This document shows positions 19,111 to 29,603 of a stretch of DNA of 64,000 bases, piece after piece. Below the pieces are notes generated by a model. That model searched no databases. It saw only the letters and a list, made by a program, of their open reading frames with translations, and had not been told where the DNA came from. Within the stretch, counting starts at the first letter, position 1, and every line of letters begins with the position of its first letter. The position numbers and the translations under genes were made by a program. This DNA comes from Cafeteria roenbergensis (taxonomy: Eukaryota > Sar > Bigyra > Bicosoecida > Cafeteriaceae), in the NCBI GenBank assembly GCA_008330645.1, contig VLTN01000001.1, positions 496,001 through 560,000 on the forward strand, in the 5' to 3' direction.

Positions 19111-19513
19111 CAATTCTTTTGCTCGCGAACCCTTCGATCGCGCAGCGCCCGCCTCGGCCGTGACAGGTGCCTGGAACCAAGGGTCCCCGATGGGGCGCGG
19201 CAAAGCATCCCCGAGAGAAGTGGCATGCGTGCGACATGCCGAGCTGGTTGTTTCGGGACCTCGTGGCTCTGCTTGGTTGGCTCTGGATTGGGACCGAGGT
19301 TCGTGCGCGGTGCACCGCGTCTGGCGCGGGGCGGCCGGCCCGCGATGTTGCGCGCAGAGGATGGGTCGCACAGGAGGAGGGGTCGGGTGTCGGAGTGCGA
19401 GCGCCGGCGCAGGGCACGGGCGCGTGAGGGGCGTGGGGGCAGTGTTCTCGCTTTGTGACCAGTCGTGTGTGCAGTGTTTGGCCCTTACAACTACCTTCCG
19501 GATTCGTCCGGCA

Positions 19514-19585
19514 GGGCGTGTAACTCAGGGGTAGAGTGCCTGCTTCGCATGCAGGAAGTCATGGGTTCGATTCCCATCTCGTCCA
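19514..19585 (+). tRNA. tRNA-Ala (anticodon CGC), copy 5 of 7
   Basis: Identical to copy 1; 475 bp after copy 4. Confidence 0.97.
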
Positions 19586-19988
19586 CAATTCTTTTGCTCG
19601 CGAACCCTTCGATCGCGCAGCGCCCGCCTCGGCCGTGACAGGTGCCTGGAACCAAGGGTCCCCGATGGGGCGCGGCAAAGCATCCCCGAGAGAAGTGGCA
19701 TGCGTGCGACATGCCGAGCTGGTTGTTTCGGGACCTCGTGGCTCTGCTTGGTTGGCTCTGGATTGGGACCGAGGTTCGTGCGCGGTGCACCGCGTCTGGC
19801 GCGGGGCGGCCGGCCCGCGATGTTGCGCGCAGAGGATGGGTCGCACAGGAGGAAGGGTCGGGTGTCGGAGTGCGAGCGCCGGCGCAGGGCACGGGCGCGT
19901 GAGGGGCATGGGGGCAGTGTTCTCGCTTTGTGACCAGTCGTGTGTGCAGTGTTTGGCCCTTACAACTACCTTCCGGATTCGTCCGGCA

Positions 19989-20060
19989 GGGCGTGTAACT
20001 CAGGGGTAGAGTGCCTGCTTCGCATGCAGGAAGTCATGGGTTCGATTCCCATCTCGTCCA
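19989..20060 (+). tRNA. tRNA-Ala (anticodon CGC), copy 6 of 7
   Basis: Identical to copy 1; 475 bp after copy 5. Confidence 0.97.
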
Positions 20061-20463
20061 CAATTCTTTTGCTCGCGAACCCTTCGATCGCGCAGCGCCC
20101 GCCTCGGCCGTGACAGGTGCCTGGAACCAAGGGTCCCCGATGGGGCGCGGCAAAGCATCCCCGAGAGAAGTGGCGTGCGTGCGACATGCCGAGCTGGTTG
20201 TTTCGGGACCTCGTGGCTCTGCTTGGTTGGCTCTCGATTGGGACCGAGGTTCGTGCGCGGTGCACCGCGTCTGGCGCGGGGCGGCCGGCCCGCGATGTTG
20301 CGCGCAGAGGATGGGTCGCACAGGAGGAGGGGTCGGGTGTCGGAGTGCGAGCGCCGGCGCAGGGCATGGGCGCGTGAGGGGCGTGGGGGCAGTGTTCTCG
20401 CTTTGTGACCAGTCGTGTGTGCAGTGTTTGGCCCTTACAACTACCTTCCGGATTCGTCCGGCA

Positions 20464-20535
20464 GGGCGTGTAACTCAGGGGTAGAGTGCCTGCTTCGCAT
20501 GCAGGAAGTCATGGGTTCGATTCCCATCTCGTCCA
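20464..20535 (+). tRNA. tRNA-Ala (anticodon CGC), copy 7 of 7
   Basis: Identical to copy 1. Its downstream spacer is cut off at 20624, where unique sequence leading to the peptidase gene begins. Confidence 0.97.
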
Positions 20536-20768
20536 CAATTCTTTTGCTCGCGAACCCTTCGATCGCGCAGCGCCCGCCTCGGCCGTGACAGGTGCCTGGA
20601 ACCAAGGGTCCCCGATGGGGCGCGTGCTGAGCGCGAAGGAGGCAATGGCTTCGTTGGCCCATTGGGGTGTTGGCTACATCGCGTTGTGGCCTGGCTGCGT
20701 TGACCCTCTTTGGCTGCTAATGCTGCTTGAGTCGCGAACCAGATTCACCCAGAACTAGGGCTGAAGCC

Positions 20769-23700
20769 ATGGCAGTGAGCTGCACAGCTCTTGAACACCA
20801 GCGCGGGATCACTCCTGCTTCTGCAAGCCTCAGGCTCCAGGCCGCTGGATTGCTCGGGATCGCTTGGTGTGGACTGAGCCAGTGCAGGGGTATGGCTGCC
20901 TTTGTTGCCCATGACCCGGCTGCCTCGATTGGTTGCCTTGCCAACGGGGTTCGCTTCGTTGTCTACGACCACCCGAGACCGATGGGCCGGGCGCTGATCC
21001 ACGTCGGCGTGGCCGTTGGCTCGATCCACGAGACGGACGAGCAGCGGGGGATGGCGCATATGCTTGAGCATTGCGTCTTTTTGGGAACGAAGAGCTTTCT
21101 CAGGACCGAAGACGTGCGCGCTGAGTTTACTGCGCTGGGAGCTTCAGCGTTTGAGGGGGACTCAAACGCCTTCACAGACTTTTCAGACACCGTTTATGTC
21201 CTTGAGTTCCCTTGTCGGGCGGATGTGAGCGGCGGGCCTGAGTCAGGCTGCAGCAGCGCGCTCGACGCTCCGGAGCGGCCAGCTTTTCTGGCAGAAAAGA
21301 TGCACCGAGCCCTACGAGTCCTCAAGGAGATCGTCTTGGAGCCTCTGCTGAGTGAGGAGGGCGAGCGCGGGGATGACGGGGGGCCGGGAAGCGTGAGCCA
21401 GGGCATTGAGACGGAGCGAGCAGCCGTGCTCAGCGAGGCTGCAATGCGCAACTCCGTCGAGTGGCGCATCCAGCAGGCCGCTACCGGGCTGGCGCATAGC
21501 GAGACCATGCTTCCCCGGCGTTTCCCTATCGGGGTGGAGGCGCAAATTCGTGGATGGACTGCCAGGAACCTGCGGGAGTTCCACAGCAAGTGGTATCGCC
21601 CCGAGCACCTCACGGTTCGCGTTGTGGGCGACGTCTGCAGGGAGTCAGTGCTGCAAGCTATCGTACAAGTGTTTGGCACGAGGCCTCGCTCAGCGCTCGG
21701 TAAAGTCGACCCCAAGCACATCCCAGGCCTTGCTGACGTCGTCGACCGTGTCGACGCTGGTGAGAAGGACCTCGCTGGCAAGGCATGGGTATGTGGGGCT
21801 TTGCCAAGGCGCTGGACCTCATCGTCTGCCATTGCTGAGGCAGGTGGGAGGTGTGGCTTCGACCTCGTCATCGCTCCCGAGCCGTCTAGCGAGGTTGCGG
21901 TTGTCAAGCCAAGCCTCGAACGCTATGTGGAGCTCCCTGCCAGCAGCACCCTGAGCTCCACATGCCCCGTGCTGCTGGCGCCAATTGCACGGCCCGGCCC
22001 ATGTGTGCCGTCCCTGAATGCTGCGGAGCTCGACGTCCTTGGCCCTGCTCCAGAGTGCGGCGAGCACTCGTTTGACGCGGCCGCGACTTGCCCAGTGAGC
22101 ATCTTTCGGTCGTCACTGCTGACTCATTGCGCCATCACTTTGTCTTGCAAGGTGCCACTCGCTACCGAGCGCTTCTTGACGCGCGAAGAGGCTGACGGAG
22201 CGCTTCTGGACGGTGTGGTGAGCAGCCTGTTCGATGCTCGGTCCGAGCGCATCCGGCTTTCTGCGCCGGAACCCCCGTTCGTATCTGCGAGCCTCTCTTC
22301 GGGCGCAAGTTCAGGCGAGGGATGCGCCTATTGCGACCTTGATGTGGTCTGCGTCCAAGCCAGCGAGCTGGAGGGGCATGAGCTCGGGGCGTATTCTGCG
22401 GCCACTAAGGCAACCGACGCGTGGCGGGGTGCTGGGGGCCTGCGGGCGAGTCAAGTTGCAGCCCAGGCCTTGGCGAAGCCGCGCGCTGCGGGCTTGCGTC
22501 CCTGGAGGCGGTGGCAGGCATCCCTGGCTGCAGGCGTTCGCGAGTGCGTCCGTCTCATCGCGCACGGGCCAGAGCTCGGGGAACTGGGCGGCGCATTGCT
22601 GTCAACGGCGCGCTCGCTGCGCGATGCTGCAGCCCAGCAGGACGAGGATGACGCCGGCGAGGTCATGTCCGGGATCGAGGAGTCGGTCGCCACCATGTCG
22701 GCCATCGTATCGCCAGCTCAAGGCTTTGCGCTTGCCAGGCCATGGCTGGCTAGTGCGGCAGCAGAGCCGACCGTGGCAGCTCGAGAGGTGCAAGAGCGGT
22801 GTGCTTTACGGTTTGGGTTTGTCTTGCGCGCCGCAGAGGCGGCGAGGTCGTTCTTGCAAGCGGAGGGCATTATGTGCTGCGACGGCGGCTCTCAATCCGA
22901 CGCAGCTCTTGGGGACGGGGCGCGGGGTGGTGCCCAGGCAGCGCCCCCAAGCGGTTCAGCATCCGAGCCAGCAGGCAGCCTGGAAGCTCGAGCGGCGACA
23001 GCTTTGGGGTCCATGGGCGAAGCAGTGACGATCCTGGTGGCAGCCCCTGGTGACGACAGTCTATCTCGCCACGTGTGGACAGACGACACAGTCTCAGCCA
23101 ATGACGGACCCACTCCAGGTTGTGCCGAGGGGGACGCCGCTTGTGGCGCCGAAGCGCAGAGCACCCTGCTCAGCGGGCTCGCCGCCCGCGCAACAGGGCG
23201 CCGGGCTCGCTTATTGGAGTTTGCCGACGCCGCCGACGAGGAAGACCAGTCCGCCTCGGCGGACACGGCGGAGTGGGACATCCCCATCACTTGCCTGGAA
23301 GTGCTGCAGGCCCTTGCCGCAGGCCTGGAGAGCGTTGCCGCGATGTCCGACCAGGCCATGCCGGATGCCTTGCTGACGGACGAAGCGCTGGACGCTGGCG
23401 CGGCTGACTTCGGGGCAGCGATGGCGAAAGCGCTGCGACTGGAGGGCGATGGCGGCGGGCCTGTCGTCCCGTCGTTTCCTCCCGCCTGGCTGGACATGAG
23501 CTCCGCCGTCGGCACTCGCCTATTCGGGGGGAAGCGAGCAGGCGAGGGCGCCGCCTCGCTGCCATTGCCACCTGCCACGTCTCCGATCCCGGAGGCCAGC
23601 CACAGGGTGCTGAACCACTCCGGCGGCTATGCTCTGCAGCGTTTGTCAAACGGAATCACCGTCGTCATGCGCCCGTCGAAGCTGCAGCCCAATTGCTGCA

Positions 23701-25847
23701 GCGTCGTTGCGAGTGTGCAGGGGGGCTCGTCGGTGGAAGGCCCGGACGGGTGGCAGGTGCGCGCGTCAGAGTCGCTGCCGTCCGGTCACTGGAGGCCGTC
23801 GCGGGGGTCGTCCGAGCTTGCGATGCGCGTGCTCAGCGCTTCAGGAGGCTGCGGGCTGGAGCGCAAGGATGTGATCAGTGCTTGCCAGGCTTGGGGACTC
23901 AGCACCAGCGCATGGGTGTCGGAGGAGTCGTGGCACTTTGCTGTCACCATGGACTCAGCGGCTATGAGCGGAGGCAGCTCTTCGGGCACTCCATGGGGCT
24001 CGCTGCTGTCGCTTGTGCAGGAAGCGTCCACCGCCGATGACTCAGCAACACATGGGGAGGCGTCGCCGACGCCGGCGCCGTCGTCGCCGTCGTCGCTCGG
24101 CTGTGCCAGCGCCCCGCTGGGTGCCTCGGACCGGCAGGCAGCAGTCCGCACTGATGCGTCGCCGACGGGAGAGACGGGAGCTGGGTCCGGGCCTGTCGCC
24201 CGTTCCAGCCTGCAGCGCGCTCTGGAGGTCATTGCGTTTTCTCTCAACCACACCCGGCCCGAGCTGGCGGCTTTGGTGCGCGAGCGGCGAGAGGTCGTGC
24301 TGGAATTGCGCCGCGGGGCCATGGACGTCGACCGTGCGGCTTTCTTCAGCCTGATGAGCAGCGCCCTCTTGGACGACGATCGGCTGGTAAGCGCAACCGC
24401 GCGGCACGCAGCCAGCGTGAGTATGCGCGACGTGGCTGCGGCAATTTCACGGTCGTGGGACCCGCGGGCAGTCACCATCACGTTGGCAGGTGACTTCGAC
24501 CTGGAGCAAGCCGAGTCCGCCTGCGTGCGGTTCCTGGGGTCAATCACGCCAGCATCGATGGCCAACGTCGCTCTGGCAGCCCTGCAGGACGGCGCGGCGC
24601 AAGGGGACAGCGCTTGCATGGCCGCACTTGTTGCACTCCCCGCCGCATCGCCGGCTGCTCTGCTGGACGCTGCGAACCGCGAAATGTGCCGATGTGTCGC
24701 CGCCAGCCAGCCAGGCAGCTCCAGCGTCGCCGGGCAGCCTGCCGCGCCCTTGGGCTCAAACCCGCGCCGTCCCCTTCGCGCCACAACTTTGGCTGCGCTG
24801 CCGATGGACCGTCTGCGCCCGCCAACTGCAACAGTCGCCCGATGCGGAGGAGCTTCGTTTCACCCCTTGCTGTCCATGGCTGCGCACGTCTCGGGAACCT
24901 GCGTCGTTGTGCCAGATCCCGAGGCACGGGCTTCGATGCAATTGCTGCTTGCGACAGCACCGTGGTTCGACGATACGCTTTGGAGCCAAGCGGCTGAGGC
25001 GCTGCAAAGCGACGGTGGCGGGAATGCGCTGACCACTTGGTCGGAGTTCAGGCCCGAGGCGTGGGAGGGGCTCGCCGGCCATGCTCGAGCATCGCATTTC
25101 ATGCACGCACAGCGGTGCGCGAGAATCGGGACTGCCGCTCTCAGCAACAGGCTCTACCGCCGGCTGCGAGAGGAGCTGGGGCTGGTCTACGCAGTGGGGG
25201 CTGCACCCACAACGCTTGTAGCCTACCGCGGTGACGGCTTCATGACGGTGTCTCTCACTCCGCGCCCAGAGCACGCTGCTGCCGCACTCGGGGCGACGCT
25301 GGAGGTGCTGTGCGACCTCGCCTCTGGGAGACGGCCCCTCTCGGAAAGCGAGGTAGCGGAGGTCATGGAGCCGCAGCGGCACGGCCTGCGGTCCCGGGCT
25401 GCCACCGACGGGTACTGGCTTGCATCGGCCGGCGGCTGGGTGGAGCGAGGGGTGCCGTTGCTCCCTTCCGCGGCAGCTGACGCGCTCGCTGCCACAGCCG
25501 CTCTTGACGCAGCAACGATCGACGCCGAGCTTCGCCGGCAGCTTTGCAGCGCAAGCAACGCCGCGCCCGGCCAAGCTGGGCGGGCCTCGGCTGCCCAGGC
25601 TGGCGCCGAGCCTGCTGCGGCTTCTCCAGCACTGACTATTCACGCAGCTGTGTCGTACGCGGGTGCCCCCGACACTCAAGACCCAACGGAGTTGTGGGGG
25701 GCAACCGTGGATGGGGCGCGGGCGTGGCTGGACGAGCACGGATCGCGCGACGGAGCAAGTGCTTGGACTCAGGGACATCCTCGCGCCATGGGGACTGCAA
25801 TGGCATTGGTTGCAGCGGGCATTGCTGTGTGGTCGTCGCTGCCGTAG
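20769..25847 (+). CDS. M16 family metallopeptidase, very large, C-terminally anchored
   Basis: 1692 residues from the ATG at 20769, no intron. The zinc motif of the inverzincin (M16) family is HMLEH at residues 97-101 (RGMAHMLEHCVFLG), with the distal glutamate probably in AAVLSEAAMRNS. The first module opens with LANGVRFVVYDHPRPMGRA. A second M16-like module begins near residue 955 (YALQRLSNGITVVMRPS) without a zinc motif, and a final module carries NRLYRRLREELGLVYAVGA, the C-domain signature. This bilobed plan matches pitrilysin, insulin-degrading enzyme and stromal processing peptidase, but long Ala/Ser/Gly-rich inserts make it far longer than those (about 1000-1260). The last residues form a hydrophobic helix (TAMALVAAGIAVWSSLP), suggesting a tail anchor. 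The N-terminus may be a targeting sequence. Substrate unknown. Confidence 0.85.
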   Translation: MAVSCTALEHQRGITPASASLRLQAAGLLGIAWCGLSQCRGMAAFVAHDPAASIGCLANGVRFVVYDHPRPMGRALIHVGVAVGSIHETDEQRGMAHMLEHCVFLGTKSFLRTEDVRAEFTALGASAFEGDSNAFTDFSDTVYVLEFPCRADVSGGPESGCSSALDAPERPAFLAEKMHRALRVLKEIVLEPLLSEEGERGDDGGPGSVSQGIETERAAVLSEAAMRNSVEWRIQQAATGLAHSETMLPRRFPIGVEAQIRGWTARNLREFHSKWYRPEHLTVRVVGDVCRESVLQAIVQVFGTRPRSALGKVDPKHIPGLADVVDRVDAGEKDLAGKAWVCGALPRRWTSSSAIAEAGGRCGFDLVIAPEPSSEVAVVKPSLERYVELPASSTLSSTCPVLLAPIARPGPCVPSLNAAELDVLGPAPECGEHSFDAAATCPVSIFRSSLLTHCAITLSCKVPLATERFLTREEADGALLDGVVSSLFDARSERIRLSAPEPPFVSASLSSGASSGEGCAYCDLDVVCVQASELEGHELGAYSAATKATDAWRGAGGLRASQVAAQALAKPRAAGLRPWRRWQASLAAGVRECVRLIAHGPELGELGGALLSTARSLRDAAAQQDEDDAGEVMSGIEESVATMSAIVSPAQGFALARPWLASAAAEPTVAAREVQERCALRFGFVLRAAEAARSFLQAEGIMCCDGGSQSDAALGDGARGGAQAAPPSGSASEPAGSLEARAATALGSMGEAVTILVAAPGDDSLSRHVWTDDTVSANDGPTPGCAEGDAACGAEAQSTLLSGLAARATGRRARLLEFADAADEEDQSASADTAEWDIPITCLEVLQALAAGLESVAAMSDQAMPDALLTDEALDAGAADFGAAMAKALRLEGDGGGPVVPSFPPAWLDMSSAVGTRLFGGKRAGEGAASLPLPPATSPIPEASHRVLNHSGGYALQRLSNGITVVMRPSKLQPNCCSVVASVQGGSSVEGPDGWQVRASESLPSGHWRPSRGSSELAMRVLSASGGCGLERKDVISACQAWGLSTSAWVSEESWHFAVTMDSAAMSGGSSSGTPWGSLLSLVQEASTADDSATHGEASPTPAPSSPSSLGCASAPLGASDRQAAVRTDASPTGETGAGSGPVARSSLQRALEVIAFSLNHTRPELAALVRERREVVLELRRGAMDVDRAAFFSLMSSALLDDDRLVSATARHAASVSMRDVAAAISRSWDPRAVTITLAGDFDLEQAESACVRFLGSITPASMANVALAALQDGAAQGDSACMAALVALPAASPAALLDAANREMCRCVAASQPGSSSVAGQPAAPLGSNPRRPLRATTLAALPMDRLRPPTATVARCGGASFHPLLSMAAHVSGTCVVVPDPEARASMQLLLATAPWFDDTLWSQAAEALQSDGGGNALTTWSEFRPEAWEGLAGHARASHFMHAQRCARIGTAALSNRLYRRLREELGLVYAVGAAPTTLVAYRGDGFMTVSLTPRPEHAAAALGATLEVLCDLASGRRPLSESEVAEVMEPQRHGLRSRAATDGYWLASAGGWVERGVPLLPSAAADALAATAALDAATIDAELRRQLCSASNAAPGQAGRASAAQAGAEPAAASPALTIHAAVSYAGAPDTQDPTELWGATVDGARAWLDEHGSRDGASAWTQGHPRAMGTAMALVAAGIAVWSSLP

Positions 25848-26046
25848 GAGCAGCAACTCTCTGGCTCAGTGCTGTGTGAGCGGTGCCTCTCGTGCGTGGC
25901 TCGAACCCTGCACGCGAGGAGCGCAATGTCCCAGCCCCGCGCTTGCGCCTCGATGATTCAGCACCCATACGAGGTGCTCGAAACTCCGCGGCCCCAGTTC
26001 TTGTTGTGAGTGTCACACAAAGCGCGCAGCGCTCAGGGCCCAGCGC

Positions 26047-26682
26047 TCAGCGGTCCGCCTGCGCGGCCAGCGACTTGAGCTGCTTCTCCAATGATGGCAC
26101 AACAACATCGTGCAGCCTGCGCGTGGTGGCCCTTGCCGCGGCTGCGGCGCAGGGAGCAAAGGCTGCTTCCATTGCGCTCTGGCGGGCCATGTCTGAGCTT
26201 GCTGCCGTCACGGCCGCGTCCATGCGAGCGTCGTCCTCGCATCCTGCGACCTCGCGCTGCAGCCTGGCCTGGATGCGCTTCATTTCGTCCGACACTGTCG
26301 CCTGAGCGCGCTCGATGGGCCCCGCGCAGGTCTTCTGGCAGTTGTCTAGCGTGGCGTCGGCGGCCTCCACGTGCTTGCGGAAGCACTCCGCAGCGCAGAG
26401 ATGCATCGACCGCTGCGGGGGACTCGCCAGGCGAACAACTCGCTCCGGGCGCCCACCGGTGGCAAACCGTCGCCACAAGCGCGCTCACGAACCTCGAGGG
26501 ATCGCATCGGGGGCGGGGCGGGCGTTGCTGGCAGCGCATGATCGGCCGTGGCTGCGGCATCGCAGGTTGCGCGGGGCGGGGGCGCTCACCATCATGCCAC
26601 GCATGTGCTTGCGCGAGATTGTCTCCTGCAGTGCCTGAGCCGCCTGCTGCAACTCCTGCTGTGCTCGCTGGAAGTCCTGCAT
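26047..26682 (-). CDS. FAM136A / DUF842-like small protein
   Basis: Exons 26682-26590 and 26412-26047, 152 residues; intron of 177 bp with GTGAGC donor and CCCCGCAG acceptor in phase 0. The N-terminal helix (MQDFQRAQQELQQAAQ) leads to KHMRGMM, spliced to RSMHLCAAECFRKHVEAAD, then NCQKTCAGPIERAQ and a long helical tail. This is the layout of FAM136A (DUF842), a mitochondrial intermembrane-space protein with four Cx3C motifs. Here CAAEC and CQKTC are intact. The sites matching the third and fourth motifs read GCEDDA and APCAAAA, each keeping only the first cysteine. The family is thought to act in mitochondrial protein homeostasis, but its function is not settled. Convergent with the M16 gene; 170 bp upstream of the NSF stop on the same strand. 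Confidence 0.8.
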
Positions 26683-26852
26683 TGTGCCTGCCGGGAGTGC
26701 TGGCGGGTGCGACGACGCCCGAGGCCACGGCGAAATAAACAAAGCAAAAAGACTGTTCCTCATCGGCGAGGCCCAGCTCTGCAGCTCTGAATGCGAAATT
26801 ACGGCGCGGCGGCGCTCAACGCTGCAGGCGGCGGCTCACGCAGCCAGACGCA

Positions 26853-29603
26853 TCAAAGCTCGGAGCCGAGGTCCATCATGAGAGACTTCATTCCGTCCGT
26901 GCTGGCGGTGGCGGCCTCCAGCACGTCGGCCACGGTGAGGCGGTACTCAACCTCCGCTCTGCCGGCGCCCTGAGACGCGGCGCCTCCGCCCGCCCCCGAC
27001 GCGGCTGCGGCCTCCATGGGAGTGCCAGCGACGTCACTGCCCAGCTCCTCGAGAGCACGGTCGCGGGCAGCCTGCCGCGCCAGCTCCAGAACTTGCATCA
27101 CGCGCTTCACGGGCAGTGCCTGGTCCGTCAAGGCAGCCGCAGCCTCGACGATGGCGGCGTCGTCCATGACGTCGCCCGCGGCCTCGCGCAGCACCGATGT
27201 GAAGTTCTCCTCCTCCACGACGAGCGGGATGCGCTCGACCACCGTGAATACCGGGAGCATGCCTACCTGGCGCAGAAAGTTCGGCTCCGACGTTGTGCAC
27301 ACCACGAGCAGGCGACGGCCTTCCTTGGGAGGGGGCCGGCGCAGCAGCACCAGGAGGGCTTGCAGGACCGCGTTAGACAGGCGGGGGCCAATGGGCGGCG
27401 GGACGTACTCCATCATGCGCTCAATGTCGTCGAGGATGAGGAGTGACTGGCTGCTCTTGTAGGCGTCCTCGAAGGCCTCGTGAAGCACGCGAGCCTTGGA
27501 CAGCTCCCCCATGCCCAGCATGTCCTCGGCGCCGACGCGCTTTACCATGGGAATGCCGCTGTCCAGCGCCACCCGCACAGTCAGCGCAGTCTTGCCGGCC
27601 CCCGACGGGCCGTGCACGCACGCCGTGAGCAGCGGCGACCGCGAGGAGGCCATCGACTGCCGCACGAGGCGCTGAAGGGTGGTGACTACGCTGCGGAACT
27701 CTGACCCGAAGGCAATGATGCCGCCCTCGCACAGGCGCTCGAGCTCGCCCTCGCGCGCACCAAAGGCGGCCACGGTCTCGTCCACGGCCATCATGAAGTC
27801 CTCCTGGGTGACACACACCTTGGAGGCGTCGAGGGCTTTGGTGAGGTCGGACGGGTCCACCACGCGGGAAATGGCGTAGGAGCGGGCGGTCTTGACCAGG
27901 CCCTCGATCTCAGCGCCCGTGTAGTTCTTCGTTTCCTTGGCAACGACGCCCACGTCAACGTCCTTTCCCAGAAAGCCGTTGGCCTTGAGCTTGGCCGTGT
28001 GAATGCCCAGGATCTGAGCACGGCCCGCCTCGTCAGGCAGGCTGATCTCCACGTGCACCTCCAGGCGGCCGGGGCGAAGCACTGCCGAGTCGATCATGTC
28101 CTTGCGGTTGGTCATGCCGATGACCAGGATGTTGTTCAGCGCTTCGACGCCGTCCATTTTGGAGAGGAGCTGGTTGACAACGCTGTCACCAACGCCGGTC
28201 CCGCCGCCGGTGGTGCCTCGGCGCTTGCAGATCGCGTCGATCTCGTCGAAGATGATGATGTGCAAGTCGGACTCGTCGCCTCGCTCGGCCTGCTCCTTCT
28301 CCGCGTCCTCGAAAAGCTTTCGAATGTTCTCCTCCGACTGCCCGACGAACTTGTTGAGCACCTCGGGGCCGTTCACCACCTTGGGCTCGCGCGCTTGCAG
28401 CGCCTTGCCGATCTGGCGGGCGATGAGCGTCTTTCCGCAGCCGGGGGGCCCGAAGAGCAGCATTCCTCGGACGTGGTTGAGACCCATCTTCTCGGAGATG
28501 GCTGGGGGCAGCAGGCGAGAGGCAAAGGCCTTTCTGAAGATCTCCTGGAACTCCGTGTCCAGGCCGCCGATGCCCAGGGAGGCGAAGTTGAAGCCCTTTC
28601 CGAATAGCTGAGGGCGGCGACTGCGGTTGTGAAGCTCGTCGGTGGGGCGGCGGGGAAGCGAATACGTGGGCTCTGCGGAGCAAGCTGCAACGGGAGCAAG
28701 CCCCGGCGGCGTGGCGGGCGGGATTCGGTGCGCTGGCTCACGATGCGGACCCGCCCTTGACCTTGAAGACCGAGTCCTTGGTCTTGGTAAGCTGAACGTC
28801 GGTGGACGCCAGGAGCTGGGCGAAGGGCCGAGGGGCTGCCCCGGCTGCGGCGGCGGAGGCCCCACCTGCATCCCCGATATCGACGTGCTCGAAGCCAGTG
28901 CAAGTGAGCTTGAAGGACAGCTTGCGGCGGGCGTCGGCCTCGAACTGGATGGCGGCCTGCTGGCCATTGCCAAACACGTGGCCGGCAAACTGGGACTTGA
29001 TAGACTTGGCGAGAGCGCCCACGTCAAGCACGAGCGAGGACGCATCGTCCCTTCCAAGGTACGCGACCTCAAAGGACAGAGAGGCCGCGACGGCATCGGG
29101 GGACGGCTCGAACGGGCGCACGTCGACGCCCACACCAAGGCGCAAGTGCGCGGCCTGTCGGTGCAGCGCGCCGAGGCCAAGCGTGCCGGAGGGAGTTCCA
29201 GCGTGGGGCCTGCGGCAACGGGCGGGCCAGAGAGGCACGGAAACGCACACCCGAGCGCTCAAGCACTCGCCCCGACACGGCTTTCGACGACCCTTCGGCT
29301 TCAGCATCGCGCAGGAGCGAGGGCAAGCCCCCATGGGCGCGGGAGTAGCTGCGCCGCAGGGCTCTGGATTCGCCGTGGCAGGCAGCACCAGGTTTCTCAC
29401 TTGAGGCAAAGGACCTTCGTCCCCACTTCGCACAGGAGCCCGCTTGCCTTCTTGGCTGCTGCGGCCTCCGCGGAGCCCACGAGCGCGGCGAAAACTTCCT
29501 CGCTGACGGCTGCGGCATCTGCGTAAACTAGCGCCTTGTCCGCGAGCTTGTCTGTCGTGAGCTCCAGCGCATCGCGCCGCTGGCTCGAGCTTGGCTTTGC
29601 CAT
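26853..29603 (-). CDS. NSF: NSF / Sec18 vesicle-fusion ATPase
   Basis: Exons 29603-29401, 29209-28742 and 28620-26853, 812 residues. Introns have GTGAGA and GTGAGC donors, CCGCAG acceptors, both phase 2. NSF is the hexameric AAA ATPase that, with SNAPs, takes apart SNARE bundles after membrane fusion. The N domain spans the first two exons (VLCLKPHAGTPSGTL across the splice). D1 has Walker A GPPGCGKT, Walker B IIIFDEID, pore loop NKFVGQSEENIRKLF and GMTNRKDMIDSAVLRPGRLE. D2 has Walker A GPSGAGKT and degenerate Walker B LLILDDIE, as usual for the structural D2 ring. A 30-residue Ala/Gly-rich insert lies near the C-terminus (EAAAASGAGGGAASQG), making it a little longer than animal NSF (744). 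Starts 195 bp from the divergent TMEM144 gene. Confidence 0.97.

Larger units (their letters stand above)
17507..20624 (+). repeat. Tandem array of 475-bp units, each with one tRNA-Ala gene
   Basis: Near-perfect direct repeat with a period of 475 bp (474 bp once, from a one-base deletion near 18236). The array begins at 17507 inside a spacer and ends abruptly at 20624, 89 bp after the seventh tRNA. Each unit is a 72-bp tRNA-Ala plus about 403 bp of GC-rich spacer. All tRNA copies are identical; the spacers differ at a handful of sites. The spacer has no convincing gene. Open frames of 133-157 codons repeat on both strands but run across the tRNA and are by-products of base composition. Confidence 0.97.

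Noticed and set aside
17637-20484. Repeated open frames of 133-157 codons on both strands across the tRNA array
   Set aside because: They run straight through the tRNA-Ala genes. The minus-strand peptide MGIEPMTSCMRSRHS is the familiar false protein from an antisense tRNA. The array is fully explained by tRNA repeats.
17507-20624. Possible CRISPR-like or satellite array
   Set aside because: The period is 475 bp, each unit contains a tRNA gene, and there are no short repeats with unique spacers.
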